A DNA stretch of 5,849 nt. It comes from Acidobacterium sp. (GTDB taxonomy: Bacteria > Acidobacteriota > Terriglobia > Terriglobales > Acidobacteriaceae). Position numbers and translations under genes: made by a program. This document shows positions 1-5,849 of the stretch, in pieces. The notes under the pieces were generated by a model. It was not told the origin of the DNA and did no database searches. It was given only the letters and a program-made list of their open reading frames with translations. The first letter of the stretch is position 1. Every line of letters starts with the position of its first letter. The stretch lies in assembly GCA_003152595.1 (NCBI GenBank), contig PMAM01000115.1, positions 24,683 to 30,531 of the forward strand, read 5' to 3'.

Positions 1-1040
1 GCGGGAATAACGCGGGTGCGACGCAGGCAGCCATTGTCCACCATCACGAAAAGAAGCCGATACCGCGGCGCTCAGCGGCCGGGGAATCGCAACCAACGAT
101 CGCCCTGCCGTTCCGACAGCAGGCGAACGCCGGCGTTGCGGCTGCAACAGCCGGAAAGCAGGAGAACCTGGCCGGGACTTCGGGAGCGAGCTCCCCGGCG
201 AGCACGGTGGTGCCGGGCCCGAAACCGATTGAAACGAGAGCGAACCTGCAAAGCAATCCGAAGACTGACGTGCGCTGGACCGGAGCCAGGGCGGGTGCAG
301 CCTCGCCAGGCCAGCCAGCCTCCACAACACCCGGCGATCTCAAGACCGCGACGGAGCCCGAGTCCCGGCTGAGTTCGGGGGGGCCCGACGTCCACGCTGG
401 AGGGACGACGGAACGCCCGGCGACGGAGAGCGTGGGGAGCCACCGCACTGCGGAAGCTCAGAATCCTGACGTGGTTTCGGCGCCAGACACGCCGCGGAAT
501 TCAGGGGGAGAGGCGACGACCTTTGGCTCACTCGTTGGAGCACAACCGATCCACGCAGCCGGCGGACCAGGGAACGCACAAGGACCTGCGCCCATGGCGG
601 TTGCGGCCCCGGCTCACGTTGCGGCCAGCGTCACCTTCGAGCGCATGGATACAGCGGCTGCGCCTCATGTGATCGAAAGCACGCCGCATCGGCTGGCGGT
701 GGGCGTGGACAACGGAGGACTGGGCTGGGTGGAGATTCACACCAGCAGCGCGGCCGGACACGTGTCCGCTACGCTCACCTCCGGTTCCGCGGAATCCCAC
801 CATGCGATCGCGACGCAGCTGCCAGCGGTACGGGAGTTTCTTGCCGGAGAGCACGTACAGGTCGACACACTGGCTTCTGAAAGATTTTCCGCGTCGTCCG
901 GCGGACAAAGAGGTTCTTCCGGCGACCAGGAGGGCGGAGGCGGACGACGTGCACCGAGCATCGAGCCGAATGGGCAGGCGCGGCCGGCTGCGCCGGAAAC
1001 GGATTCGGAAGAATTGTCCTACATCAGCGTGCGAGTCTGA
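1..1040 (+). CDS. fliK: Flagellar hook-length control protein FliK-like, 3' part (5' end outside window)
   Basis: The frame is open from the left edge (first full codon at 3) to TGA at 1038-1040, giving about 345 codons with no upstream stop. The gene therefore starts outside the window, and the GTG at 207 is probably internal. The first two thirds are rich in Pro, Ser, Thr, Ala, Gly and Gln with no obvious fold, as expected of the extended, secreted ruler part of FliK. A compact domain follows at about nt 690-890, with GLGWVEIHT, then GHVSATL, an Ala/His helix and LPAVREFL. This matches the pattern of the FliK C-terminal domain (Flg_hook), which contacts the export gate protein FlhB to switch substrate specificity. 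A Gly-rich linker of about 50 residues ends in SYISVRV. The position directly before flgD and flgE supports the call. Sequence identity in this family is low, so the name rests on domain pattern plus context. Confidence 0.8.
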   Translation, partial: GNNAGATQAAIVHHHEKKPIPRRSAAGESQPTIALPFRQQANAGVAAATAGKQENLAGTSGASSPASTVVPGPKPIETRANLQSNPKTDVRWTGARAGAASPGQPASTTPGDLKTATEPESRLSSGGPDVHAGGTTERPATESVGSHRTAEAQNPDVVSAPDTPRNSGGEATTFGSLVGAQPIHAAGGPGNAQGPAPMAVAAPAHVAASVTFERMDTAAAPHVIESTPHRLAVGVDNGGLGWVEIHTSSAAGHVSATLTSGSAESHHAIATQLPAVREFLAGEHVQVDTLASERFSASSGGQRGSSGDQEGGGGRRAPSIEPNGQARPAAPETDSEELSYISVRV

Positions 1041-1050
1041 AGGAGCGACG

Positions 1051-1057
1051 AAGGAGG
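1051..1057 (+). promoter_or_regulatory. Shine-Dalgarno site of flgD
   Basis: AAGGAGG lies 6 nt before the ATG at 1064. It is a near-perfect anti-16S match and fixes the flgD start. It sits in the 23 nt gap after the fliK stop, consistent with translation within one mRNA. Confidence 0.8.
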
Positions 1058-1063
1058 AGTGAG

Positions 1064-1618
1064 ATGCAGATATTCCCTGACACGAGCGGCATTGGAGCTG
1101 CAGCGGCAAAGGCGGCGCAGGCGCAGGACACCGGATCGCCGTCCGGCACCGATGCATCCTCGACGAATACGGCTACGGTGACGGCCAACGATTTTCTGCA
1201 GTTGCTGGTTGCCGAGATGAAGAATCAGGACCCAACGGCGAATACCGATCCCAACGAATACATCAATCAACTGGTGCAGGTGAACAGCCTCCAGCAGCTG
1301 ATGCAGATCAACCAGGACCTGGGCGGCGACACAACGGACAGCACGGGAACCAGCGGCGACGCGACCGCTGGGGGCGGCGCGGCAAGCCAGCCGGCGGGCG
1401 CAGTGTCGGGGGGCAACCTGAGCGCGGGAGATCCTGGGAATACGGCGAGCGCGGCCACCCGGGTGGCGAGTGCTCTGGGAGCGGCGACCAACCAGGCGAA
1501 TCCGTTAACCCCGAACGCTGCCGGTACAGGGGCCGGGAATCCGTTCGAAACCTTTGCAGCGGCGATGCACAGGCGCGCTCCTGCGGCTCCAACCACAACC
1601 ACCAGCCCGGCGCGGTGA
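1064..1618 (+). CDS. flgD: Flagellar hook assembly (cap/scaffold) protein FlgD, short form
   Basis: The protein has 184 residues. FlgD is exported and sits at the tip of the growing hook, where it guides FlgE subunits into place; it is absent from the finished flagellum. The family signature is clear at residues 44-57 (FLQLLVAEMKNQDP) and 65-79 (EYINQLVQVNSLQQL), corresponding to the conserved N-terminal hook-capping region. Residues 1-40 are an Ala/Ser/Thr-rich leader, typical of flagellar export substrates. From about residue 88 to the end (nt 1325-1615) the chain is low-complexity Gly/Ala/Thr/Ser/Asn. No beta-rich segment resembling the Ig-like/Tudor-like C-terminal domain of enteric FlgD (about 230 residues) can be seen. 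The start is set by a strong ribosome binding site. It lies 23 nt after fliK and 32 nt before flgE, so it is probably co-transcribed with both. Confidence 0.93.
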   Translation: MQIFPDTSGIGAAAAKAAQAQDTGSPSGTDASSTNTATVTANDFLQLLVAEMKNQDPTANTDPNEYINQLVQVNSLQQLMQINQDLGGDTTDSTGTSGDATAGGGAASQPAGAVSGGNLSAGDPGNTASAATRVASALGAATNQANPLTPNAAGTGAGNPFETFAAAMHRRAPAAPTTTTSPAR

Positions 1619-1640
1619 AGACGCGCGGCCATTCACTATA

Positions 1641-1645
1641 GGGAG
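1641..1645 (+). promoter_or_regulatory. Shine-Dalgarno site of flgE
   Basis: GGGAG lies 5 nt before the ATG at 1651, within the 32 nt gap between flgD and flgE. It is moderately strong and supports the chosen flgE start, which also gives the expected FlgE N-terminus. Confidence 0.6.
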
Positions 1646-1650
1646 CAGCT

Positions 1651-3462
1651 ATGTCTTCTTTTTCAATTCCGCTGACCGGTTTGAAGTCTTCGTCCAGTGA
1701 GCTGAACACGATCGCCAACAATCTGTCGAACATGAACACCACCGCATTCAAGAGTCAGGACGAGACGTTCAGCGATCTGTTTTACCAGCAGATCGGAACG
1801 ACGGGCTCGGGGGATCCGCTGCAGGTGGGCGCCGGCACACAGGTGGCGGCCACAGAGACCGACTTTTCGCAGGGAGGCATCGACTCGACGGGCAATGCCT
1901 CGGATCTTTACATCAACGGCAACGGCTTCTTCGTGGTGAAGGGCTCCGACGGGACGACGGAGCTGACGCGGGACGGCAATTTCACCACCAGCGGCGGTGA
2001 TCTGGTGACCCAGGATGGACAGAACGTGATGGGCTATCCGGCGACGAACGGCACGGTGAACACCAGTGCGCAGCTGGCGCCGATCCAGCTGCCGGTGGGT
2101 CAGGTAGAAAACGCGAAGGCAACGACGACCCTGTCCATGACCGCCAACCTGAACGCATCGGATACAGTGGGCACGACGGTGCAGGGCCAGGTGCCGATTT
2201 ACGACTCGCTCGGCAACAGCCACGAGGCAACGGTTTATTTCACCAAGACGGGGACGAATACGTGGGACTACAGCTTCTCGCTCGATCCGAAGACGCTGAG
2301 CGACACCTCGACGGCGACGACGCGGACTCTGACGCCGACACTGAGCGGCGGTAATACTTCGATTGTGTTCGATGCCGGAACGACGATGGATCCGTCGACC
2401 AGCTTCACGATCAGTGACGGCACGACGCCGGTGACTGCGCCGACACCGACATCCGGCGAGGCGCTGAGCACCTATTTGACGACGCTGCAACAGGCCCTTT
2501 CGAGTGGAGGCAGCACGGCGACGGCCGGTGTGAGCGGGAACACGCTGACGATTACGGGCGGCACGGTGGCGGGCAATGTGGTGGAGGGGGGTCTGACCAC
2601 GTACGCGTATAACCTCGACGCCGGCACCACGGTCGATCCCTCGACCGGCCTGACGATCACGGGCACGGACTCCAGCGGAAACAGCGCTACGATCCAGGCG
2701 CCGCCGATCACGCCGGGTGAGCCCCTGAGCGCCTACGCCACGGCGCTGACGACGGCTGTGGGCAACGCACATATTCCGGGGGTCCAGGTTGTGGCGACGG
2801 GGACTGGCCTCAGCATTTCCGGTCCTGGGATTTCGCTGGGAGGCAGCCTGACCGAGAGCGCTGCGGGGACGGCGTCGGCCAATGCCTCAGGGTCGCTGAC
2901 ATTCGATTCCAACGGCAATCTGATTGCGCCGTCGACGAATGTGGTGGGCATCCAGCTGGGCGGGCTGACGGACGGAGCGGCAAACCTGGGCCTGAGCTGG
3001 GACCTCTACGGCACGAGCGGCGCGGGAATGATCACGCAGAGCGCGGTGGCTTCGACCGCCTCGACCAATCCGGTTACGGGGACGACCCAGGACGGCTATG
3101 CAAGCGGCAGTTACCAGGGTTTCAGCGTGGATGCATCCGGAGTGGTTTCGGCCAGCTTCAGCAACGGGGAGACACAGGTGGTGGGCCAGGTGGCGCTGGC
3201 CAATGTGGCGAACCAGCAGGGGCTGACGATCGAGGCCGGGAACAACTACGGGACCACGACGGCCTCGGGAACGGCGACGGTGGGCATAGCCGGGACGGGA
3301 GGATTGGGGACGCTGGAGGACGAGGCGCTGGAGGAATCGAACGTCGATATATCGACGCAGTTCGCCAATCTGATCGTGGCGCAACAGGCCTTTCAGGCCA
3401 GTTCCAAGGCCATCACCACGTTTGACACCATCTCGCAGGACACGATCAACATGATTCACTAA
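1651..3462 (+). CDS. flgE: Flagellar hook protein FlgE, enlarged variant
   Basis: FlgE is the structural subunit of the flagellar hook, the curved universal joint between rod and filament. It is exported through the flagellar type III system. The N-terminal rod-type helix is at residues 4-34 (IPLTGLKSSSSELNTIANNL, then NTTAFKS). The FlgE/F/G-type segment at 79-96 includes SDLYINGNGFFVV. A beta-rich region around 160-215 containing VPIYDSLGNSHEATVYF matches the outer hook domain (FlaE-like). The C-terminal helix at about 559-600 includes LEESNVDIS and LIVAQQAFQASSKAI, the usual flagellar C-terminal motif. The protein has 603 residues against about 400 in Salmonella. Much of the extra length is an insert around residues 235-395 made of two related units (see the repeat entry). 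I see no cysteine. The SNVDIS ending and full length favour FlgE over FlgF or FlgG. It is the last gene of the plus-strand run; its TAA overlaps the bshA stop. Confidence 0.95.
   Translation: MSSFSIPLTGLKSSSSELNTIANNLSNMNTTAFKSQDETFSDLFYQQIGTTGSGDPLQVGAGTQVAATETDFSQGGIDSTGNASDLYINGNGFFVVKGSDGTTELTRDGNFTTSGGDLVTQDGQNVMGYPATNGTVNTSAQLAPIQLPVGQVENAKATTTLSMTANLNASDTVGTTVQGQVPIYDSLGNSHEATVYFTKTGTNTWDYSFSLDPKTLSDTSTATTRTLTPTLSGGNTSIVFDAGTTMDPSTSFTISDGTTPVTAPTPTSGEALSTYLTTLQQALSSGGSTATAGVSGNTLTITGGTVAGNVVEGGLTTYAYNLDAGTTVDPSTGLTITGTDSSGNSATIQAPPITPGEPLSAYATALTTAVGNAHIPGVQVVATGTGLSISGPGISLGGSLTESAAGTASANASGSLTFDSNGNLIAPSTNVVGIQLGGLTDGAANLGLSWDLYGTSGAGMITQSAVASTASTNPVTGTTQDGYASGSYQGFSVDASGVVSASFSNGETQVVGQVALANVANQQGLTIEAGNNYGTTTASGTATVGIAGTGGLGTLEDEALEESNVDISTQFANLIVAQQAFQASSKAITTFDTISQDTINMIH
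2371..2823 (+). repeat. Internal duplicated module in flgE (two diverged units)
   Basis: Unit 1 covers residues 241-303 (nt 2371-2559) and unit 2 covers residues 323-391 (nt 2617-2823), 82 residues apart start to start. Both begin DAGTT(M/V)DPST and continue with a T-I strand, then TSGEALSTYLTTLQQAL in unit 1 against TPGEPLSAYATALTTAV in unit 2. Both then have GV, and close with NTLTITG or TGLSISG. The first 30 nt of the units agree at 24 of 30 positions, so the duplication is old and kept at protein level. The insert probably forms extra surface-exposed outer hook domains; that is inference. Confidence 0.7.
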
Positions 3463-4613
3463 GCGCCTGGGGTTGCAGCCCCGCTGAGTATCTCCTGATA
3501 GAAGGCTTCATAGAGGGGGATGATCTTTGAGGCGCAGTAGCGGGACTGGGCGGTACGGCGCGCTGCGTCGGCCATCGCAAGGTAACGGCTGGAGTCGCTG
3601 AGAAGTTCCACAGCGGCTCCAGCCATTTCTTCGACGTCGCCGACCGGAAAGAGCCGGCCGGTGACGCCGTCTTCGATGAGTTCGGGAACGCCACCGACAC
3701 GCGTCGCGATGGTGGGTACGCGGCAGGCCATGGCCTCGAGGGCGACGAGGCCGAAGGACTCCAGTTCGCTGGGCATGAGCAGCAGGTCGGCAAGCGGCAG
3801 AATTTCCGAAACGCTGCTTTGCTTGCCGAGGAAGTGCACGCGGTCCTGAATGCCCTCGCGATGGGCGAGCCATTCGGCGGCGGAGCGGTCGGGGCCGTCG
3901 CCGATCATGAGCAGGCGCGCCGGCAGCTCGCGGGCGACGCGGGAGAAGATGCGGATGACATCGGCGGTGCGCTTAACGGGCCGGAAATTGGAGAGGTGGA
4001 CAAGGATTTTCTCGCCGGGCTCCGCATAGCGAGCACGGCCCGCGGTGCGAACGGCTTCATCCAGAGGCAAGTACACATCGCAGTTCACAAAGTTGGGGAT
4101 GACGTGAATGGGCCTTTCGGGATGGAACTCCTGGATCGTCATGTCCCGCAAGTAATTCGATATGGCGGTGACGCCGTCGCTCTCGTCGATGCCGAAGCGG
4201 GTGATGGGTAGATAGGAATGGTCGAGGCCGACGAGGGTAATGTCGGTGCCGTGCAGGGTGGTGATGAAGGGCAGGCGGTGATTTTGCCGGAGGAGCATCT
4301 GGCGCGCAAGATAGGCGGAGATGGAGTGGGGAATGGCGTAGTGGACGTGCAGCAGGTCGAGTTCGTAATAGGCGGCGACTTCGGCCATGCGCGTGGCGAG
4401 CGCTAAATCGTAAGGGGGGTATTCGAAGAGGGGATAATTCGAGACCGGAACTTCATGGAAGGCGATGTCCTGCTCGCGGCCGCGGAGGCGGAAGGGCTGG
4501 GAATAGGCGATGAAGTGAACCTGGTGGCCGGCGGCAGCCAACTCGATGCCGAGCTCGGTGGCGACGACACCGCTGCCGCCATAGGTTGGATAGCAGGTAA
4601 TTCCGATCTTCAT
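3459..4613 (-). CDS. bshA: N-acetyl-alpha-D-glucosaminyl L-malate synthase BshA (bacillithiol biosynthesis)
   Basis: BshA is a cytoplasmic retaining GT4-family glycosyltransferase. It joins GlcNAc from UDP-GlcNAc to L-malate, the first step towards the low-molecular-weight thiol bacillithiol. The 384-residue length is that of the family (about 380). The N-terminus MKIGITCYPTYGGSGVVATE is the hallmark BshA start, with the Gly-rich loop at 12-16. HGTDITLVG is at 121-129, SNFRPVKR at 208-215 and GDGPDR at 238-243. The GT4 E-x7-E motif lies in PSELESFGLVALEAM, with Glu285 and Glu293 contacting the nucleotide sugar in relatives. The start is fixed by the conserved N-terminus, although no Shine-Dalgarno sequence precedes it. 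A 7-bp tandem repeat lies just upstream. It follows an MFS gene by 72 nt on the same strand and could be co-transcribed with it. Its TAG shares bases with the flgE TAA. The genes bshB and bshC are not in the window. Another GT4 malate or inositol transferase is possible but less likely. Confidence 0.93.
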   Translation of the reverse strand: MKIGITCYPTYGGSGVVATELGIELAAAGHQVHFIAYSQPFRLRGREQDIAFHEVPVSNYPLFEYPPYDLALATRMAEVAAYYELDLLHVHYAIPHSISAYLARQMLLRQNHRLPFITTLHGTDITLVGLDHSYLPITRFGIDESDGVTAISNYLRDMTIQEFHPERPIHVIPNFVNCDVYLPLDEAVRTAGRARYAEPGEKILVHLSNFRPVKRTADVIRIFSRVARELPARLLMIGDGPDRSAAEWLAHREGIQDRVHFLGKQSSVSEILPLADLLLMPSELESFGLVALEAMACRVPTIATRVGGVPELIEDGVTGRLFPVGDVEEMAGAAVELLSDSSRYLAMADAARRTAQSRYCASKIIPLYEAFYQEILSGAATPGA

Positions 4614-4685
4614 AAATGGCCAGGGTACAGGGTACAGGTTGAAGGGTACAGAGTAAGGATGCAGAATTCGGGCAAAGGACGCGCT
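4614..4685 (-). other. 72 nt intergenic leader between MFS gene and bshA
   Basis: Read on the minus strand, this gap starts after the MFS stop (4686) and ends at the bshA ATG. Its downstream half is occupied by a heptad repeat. The bases just before the ATG read ccctggccattt and are pyrimidine-rich, with no AGGAGG-like site. I see no convincing -35/-10 pair and no hairpin followed by a T-run. It is therefore unclear whether bshA has its own promoter or is read through from the transporter gene. Confidence 0.5.
4621..4655. repeat. Degenerate heptad tandem repeat, five units of CAGGGTA
   Basis: Five in-register 7-bp units on the plus strand: CAGGGTA, CAGGGTA, CAGGTTG, AAGGGTA, CAGAGTA. Units 1 and 2 are identical; units 4 and 5 each differ from them by one base and unit 3 by two. 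On the bshA strand this reads as TACCCTG-type units ending 7 nt before the start codon. The register breaks on both sides (AAATGGC before, AGGATGC after). Other copies in the genome cannot be seen from here. Confidence 0.8.
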
Positions 4686-5849
4686 TCAGGAATCCGGGAG
4701 GGCAATTGCGGGGATGGGCGGGCGAAGCGCCGTGGCAATCAGGGCCGCCAGCAGAAAACCCGCTGAGGTAAGGGTGAGGGCAAAGCCAAGCCCGGTACGC
4801 TCGGAAACCCGGCCAATGAGCCATGGGGAGACAGCACTGAGGACGCGGCCGATGTTGTAGACGAACCCCATGGCGGAGGCACGGATCGCGGTCGGGAACA
4901 GTTCGCTGGTGAGGATGGCGAAGCCGCTGAAATAGCCGGTGCCGAAGAATCCGACGATGGGTCCGATGACGAGCAGAGCCGAGGGATTGCTGACCGAGGC
5001 GAAGATCGGCACCATCACAGCGGCGATCAGAAGATAAACGATGTAGGTGGACTTGTGGCTGAAGCGGTCGGCGATGTAGCCGAAGCTGATGTAGCCAAGG
5101 AAGGTTCCGATCTGCATCACAATGGTCCACTCGGAGGTCATCACGATGCCGAGACCGCGCCCGCCCTGCGAGGCCGGCATCGACAGGAAGCGCGGCACCC
5201 AGGTAAAGAGACCCCACCAGGCGAAGAGCGAGGCGGCGTTCATGGTGGCGCAGACGAGGGTGCTGAATCCGAGGGGTCCGCGGAACAGGCGGCTCCACTG
5301 CGGGCGGGAAGAGTGCTCCTGACGCCAGACTGCGGGTTCGTGCAGGCGCGACTGAATCCACAGGGCGACGAGTGCCGGAGCGGTACCGACGAAGAAGACC
5401 GCACGCCATCCGAAATGCGGCATGATGACGGCGACCAGGGCAGCGCCGAGGGCGTAGCCGACAGCCCACGAACTCTGCATAAGGGCCAGCGCTTTGCCGC
5501 GGTGGTGTGCGGGCCAGGTCTCCGCGACCAGAGCGGCGCCTGAGGCCCATTCGCCGCCCATGCCGAGGCCGAGGACGATGCGGCAGGTGAGCAGCGCCAT
5601 GGCGGTGTGCGTGAGGCCGCAAAGGAAGGTCGCGATGGAGTAGATGAGGATGCTTGCGGAAAGTGCGCGGACACGGCCGGCGCGATCGGCGAACCAGCCG
5701 AAGGCGATGCCACCGGCTGCCGCGCTGAGCAGGGTCATCGACATCATGGCGCCGCTCATGGCCGCGGAGAGATGCAATTCGCGCTGCACCTGGCCGAGGA
5801 CGAGGGCATAGAGCATCACATCCATGCTGTCGAGCATCCAGCCGAGCGA
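4686..5849 (-). CDS. MFS transporter, metabolite:H+ symporter type, 5' end outside window
   Basis: This is an integral inner-membrane carrier of the major facilitator superfamily. The frame is open to the right edge: four codons (S-L-G-W) precede the Met at 5837, and the segment LGWMLDSMDVMLYALVL is the middle of membrane helix 1. The Met is therefore internal and roughly 15-25 residues are probably missing. Counting from that Met, motif A is at 47-55 (GWFADRAGR) between helices 2 and 3. The helix 4 motif is at 86-97 (RIVLGLGMGGEW), and a WPAHHRGKALALMQ loop is at 108-121. A second-half motif A, GYIADRF, is at 253-259, and ELFPTAIRASAMGFVYNIGR is at 312-331 before helix 11. About 12 hydrophobic segments are visible. 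The D-x-x-D of helix 1 and the fPTaiRa-GR pattern are typical of the sugar/carboxylate/aromatic-acid symporters (AAHS, sialic-acid and MHS-like branches). The substrate cannot be told from sequence. It ends 72 nt before bshA on the same strand. Confidence 0.88.
   Translation of the reverse strand, partial: SLGWMLDSMDVMLYALVLGQVQRELHLSAAMSGAMMSMTLLSAAAGGIAFGWFADRAGRVRALSASILIYSIATFLCGLTHTAMALLTCRIVLGLGMGGEWASGAALVAETWPAHHRGKALALMQSSWAVGYALGAALVAVIMPHFGWRAVFFVGTAPALVALWIQSRLHEPAVWRQEHSSRPQWSRLFRGPLGFSTLVCATMNAASLFAWWGLFTWVPRFLSMPASQGGRGLGIVMTSEWTIVMQIGTFLGYISFGYIADRFSHKSTYIVYLLIAAVMVPIFASVSNPSALLVIGPIVGFFGTGYFSGFAILTSELFPTAIRASAMGFVYNIGRVLSAVSPWLIGRVSERTGLGFALTLTSAGFLLAALIATALRPPIPAIALPDS

Noticed and set aside
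207..209. GTG at 207 as the true start of the fliK-like gene.
   Set aside because: The same frame stays open to the left edge with similar composition, no ribosome binding site precedes 207, and FliK proteins are usually longer than 277 residues.
528..1157. A 209-codon open frame antisense to fliK and the start of flgD.
   Set aside because: Arg/Ser/Cys-rich composition with no recognisable motif; it covers the flgD ribosome binding site and start, so it is a shadow of the plus-strand genes.
1633..1645. TCACTATAGGGAG, identical to the downstream half of the phage T7 late promoter, between flgD and flgE.
   Set aside because: The upstream half that T7-type polymerase reads (TAATACGAC) is absent (CGCGGCCAT here). 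GGGAG is explained as the flgE ribosome binding site, and no vector-like sequence adjoins it. Best taken as coincidence.
1663..2772. A 369-codon open frame antisense to flgE.
   Set aside because: It is very rich in Arg, Ala, His and Gly with no domain or membrane pattern, as expected opposite a GC-rich gene with clear FlgE identity.
3469..3482. Small inverted repeat (GGGG-T-tgca-G-CCCC) just after the flgE stop, a possible terminator.
   Set aside because: The stem is only five pairs with one G-T wobble, no T-run follows on either strand, and it lies inside the bshA coding sequence.
4453..5622. A 389-codon open frame on the minus strand overlapping the transporter and running into bshA.
   Set aside because: It is an Arg/Pro/His-rich alternate frame of the transporter gene, whose own frame has clear MFS motifs and membrane helices.

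Overview
This 5.8 kb window is GC-rich bacterial chromosome. It holds the end of a flagellar hook operon on the plus strand, facing two minus-strand genes. FlgD/FlgE-type hook proteins, a bacillithiol-pathway glycosyltransferase (BshA) and high GC together suggest an acidobacterium of the Terriglobales type. That assignment is an inference from gene content and protein style; there is no rRNA or other marker to confirm it.

Layout. Positions 1-1040 carry the 3' part of a fliK-like hook-length control gene, open at the left edge. Positions 1064-1618 are flgD, the hook cap/scaffold. Positions 1651-3462 are flgE, the hook subunit. All three run left to right with gaps of 23 and 32 nt, and flgD and flgE have visible Shine-Dalgarno sequences, so they look like one transcription unit. 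Their products fit one assembly step: FlgD caps the growing hook, FlgE polymerises beneath it, and FliK measures its length and triggers the switch in export specificity.

The operon ends abruptly at flgE. Its stop codon interlocks with the stop codon of bshA, which runs the other way (4613 to 3459). BshA makes N-acetylglucosaminyl-malate, the first intermediate of bacillithiol. Upstream of bshA on the same strand is an MFS transporter (stop at 4686, 5' end beyond the right edge). The 72 nt gap between them holds a degenerate 7-bp tandem repeat right in front of the bshA start codon.

No RNA gene, mobile element, CRISPR array or novel defence-like system is visible, and there is no gene-free stretch over 300 nt. 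The points most worth a second look are the five-unit heptad repeat at the bshA leader, the internal duplication in an enlarged FlgE, the minimal FlgD with a low-complexity tail, and the overlapping convergent stops.
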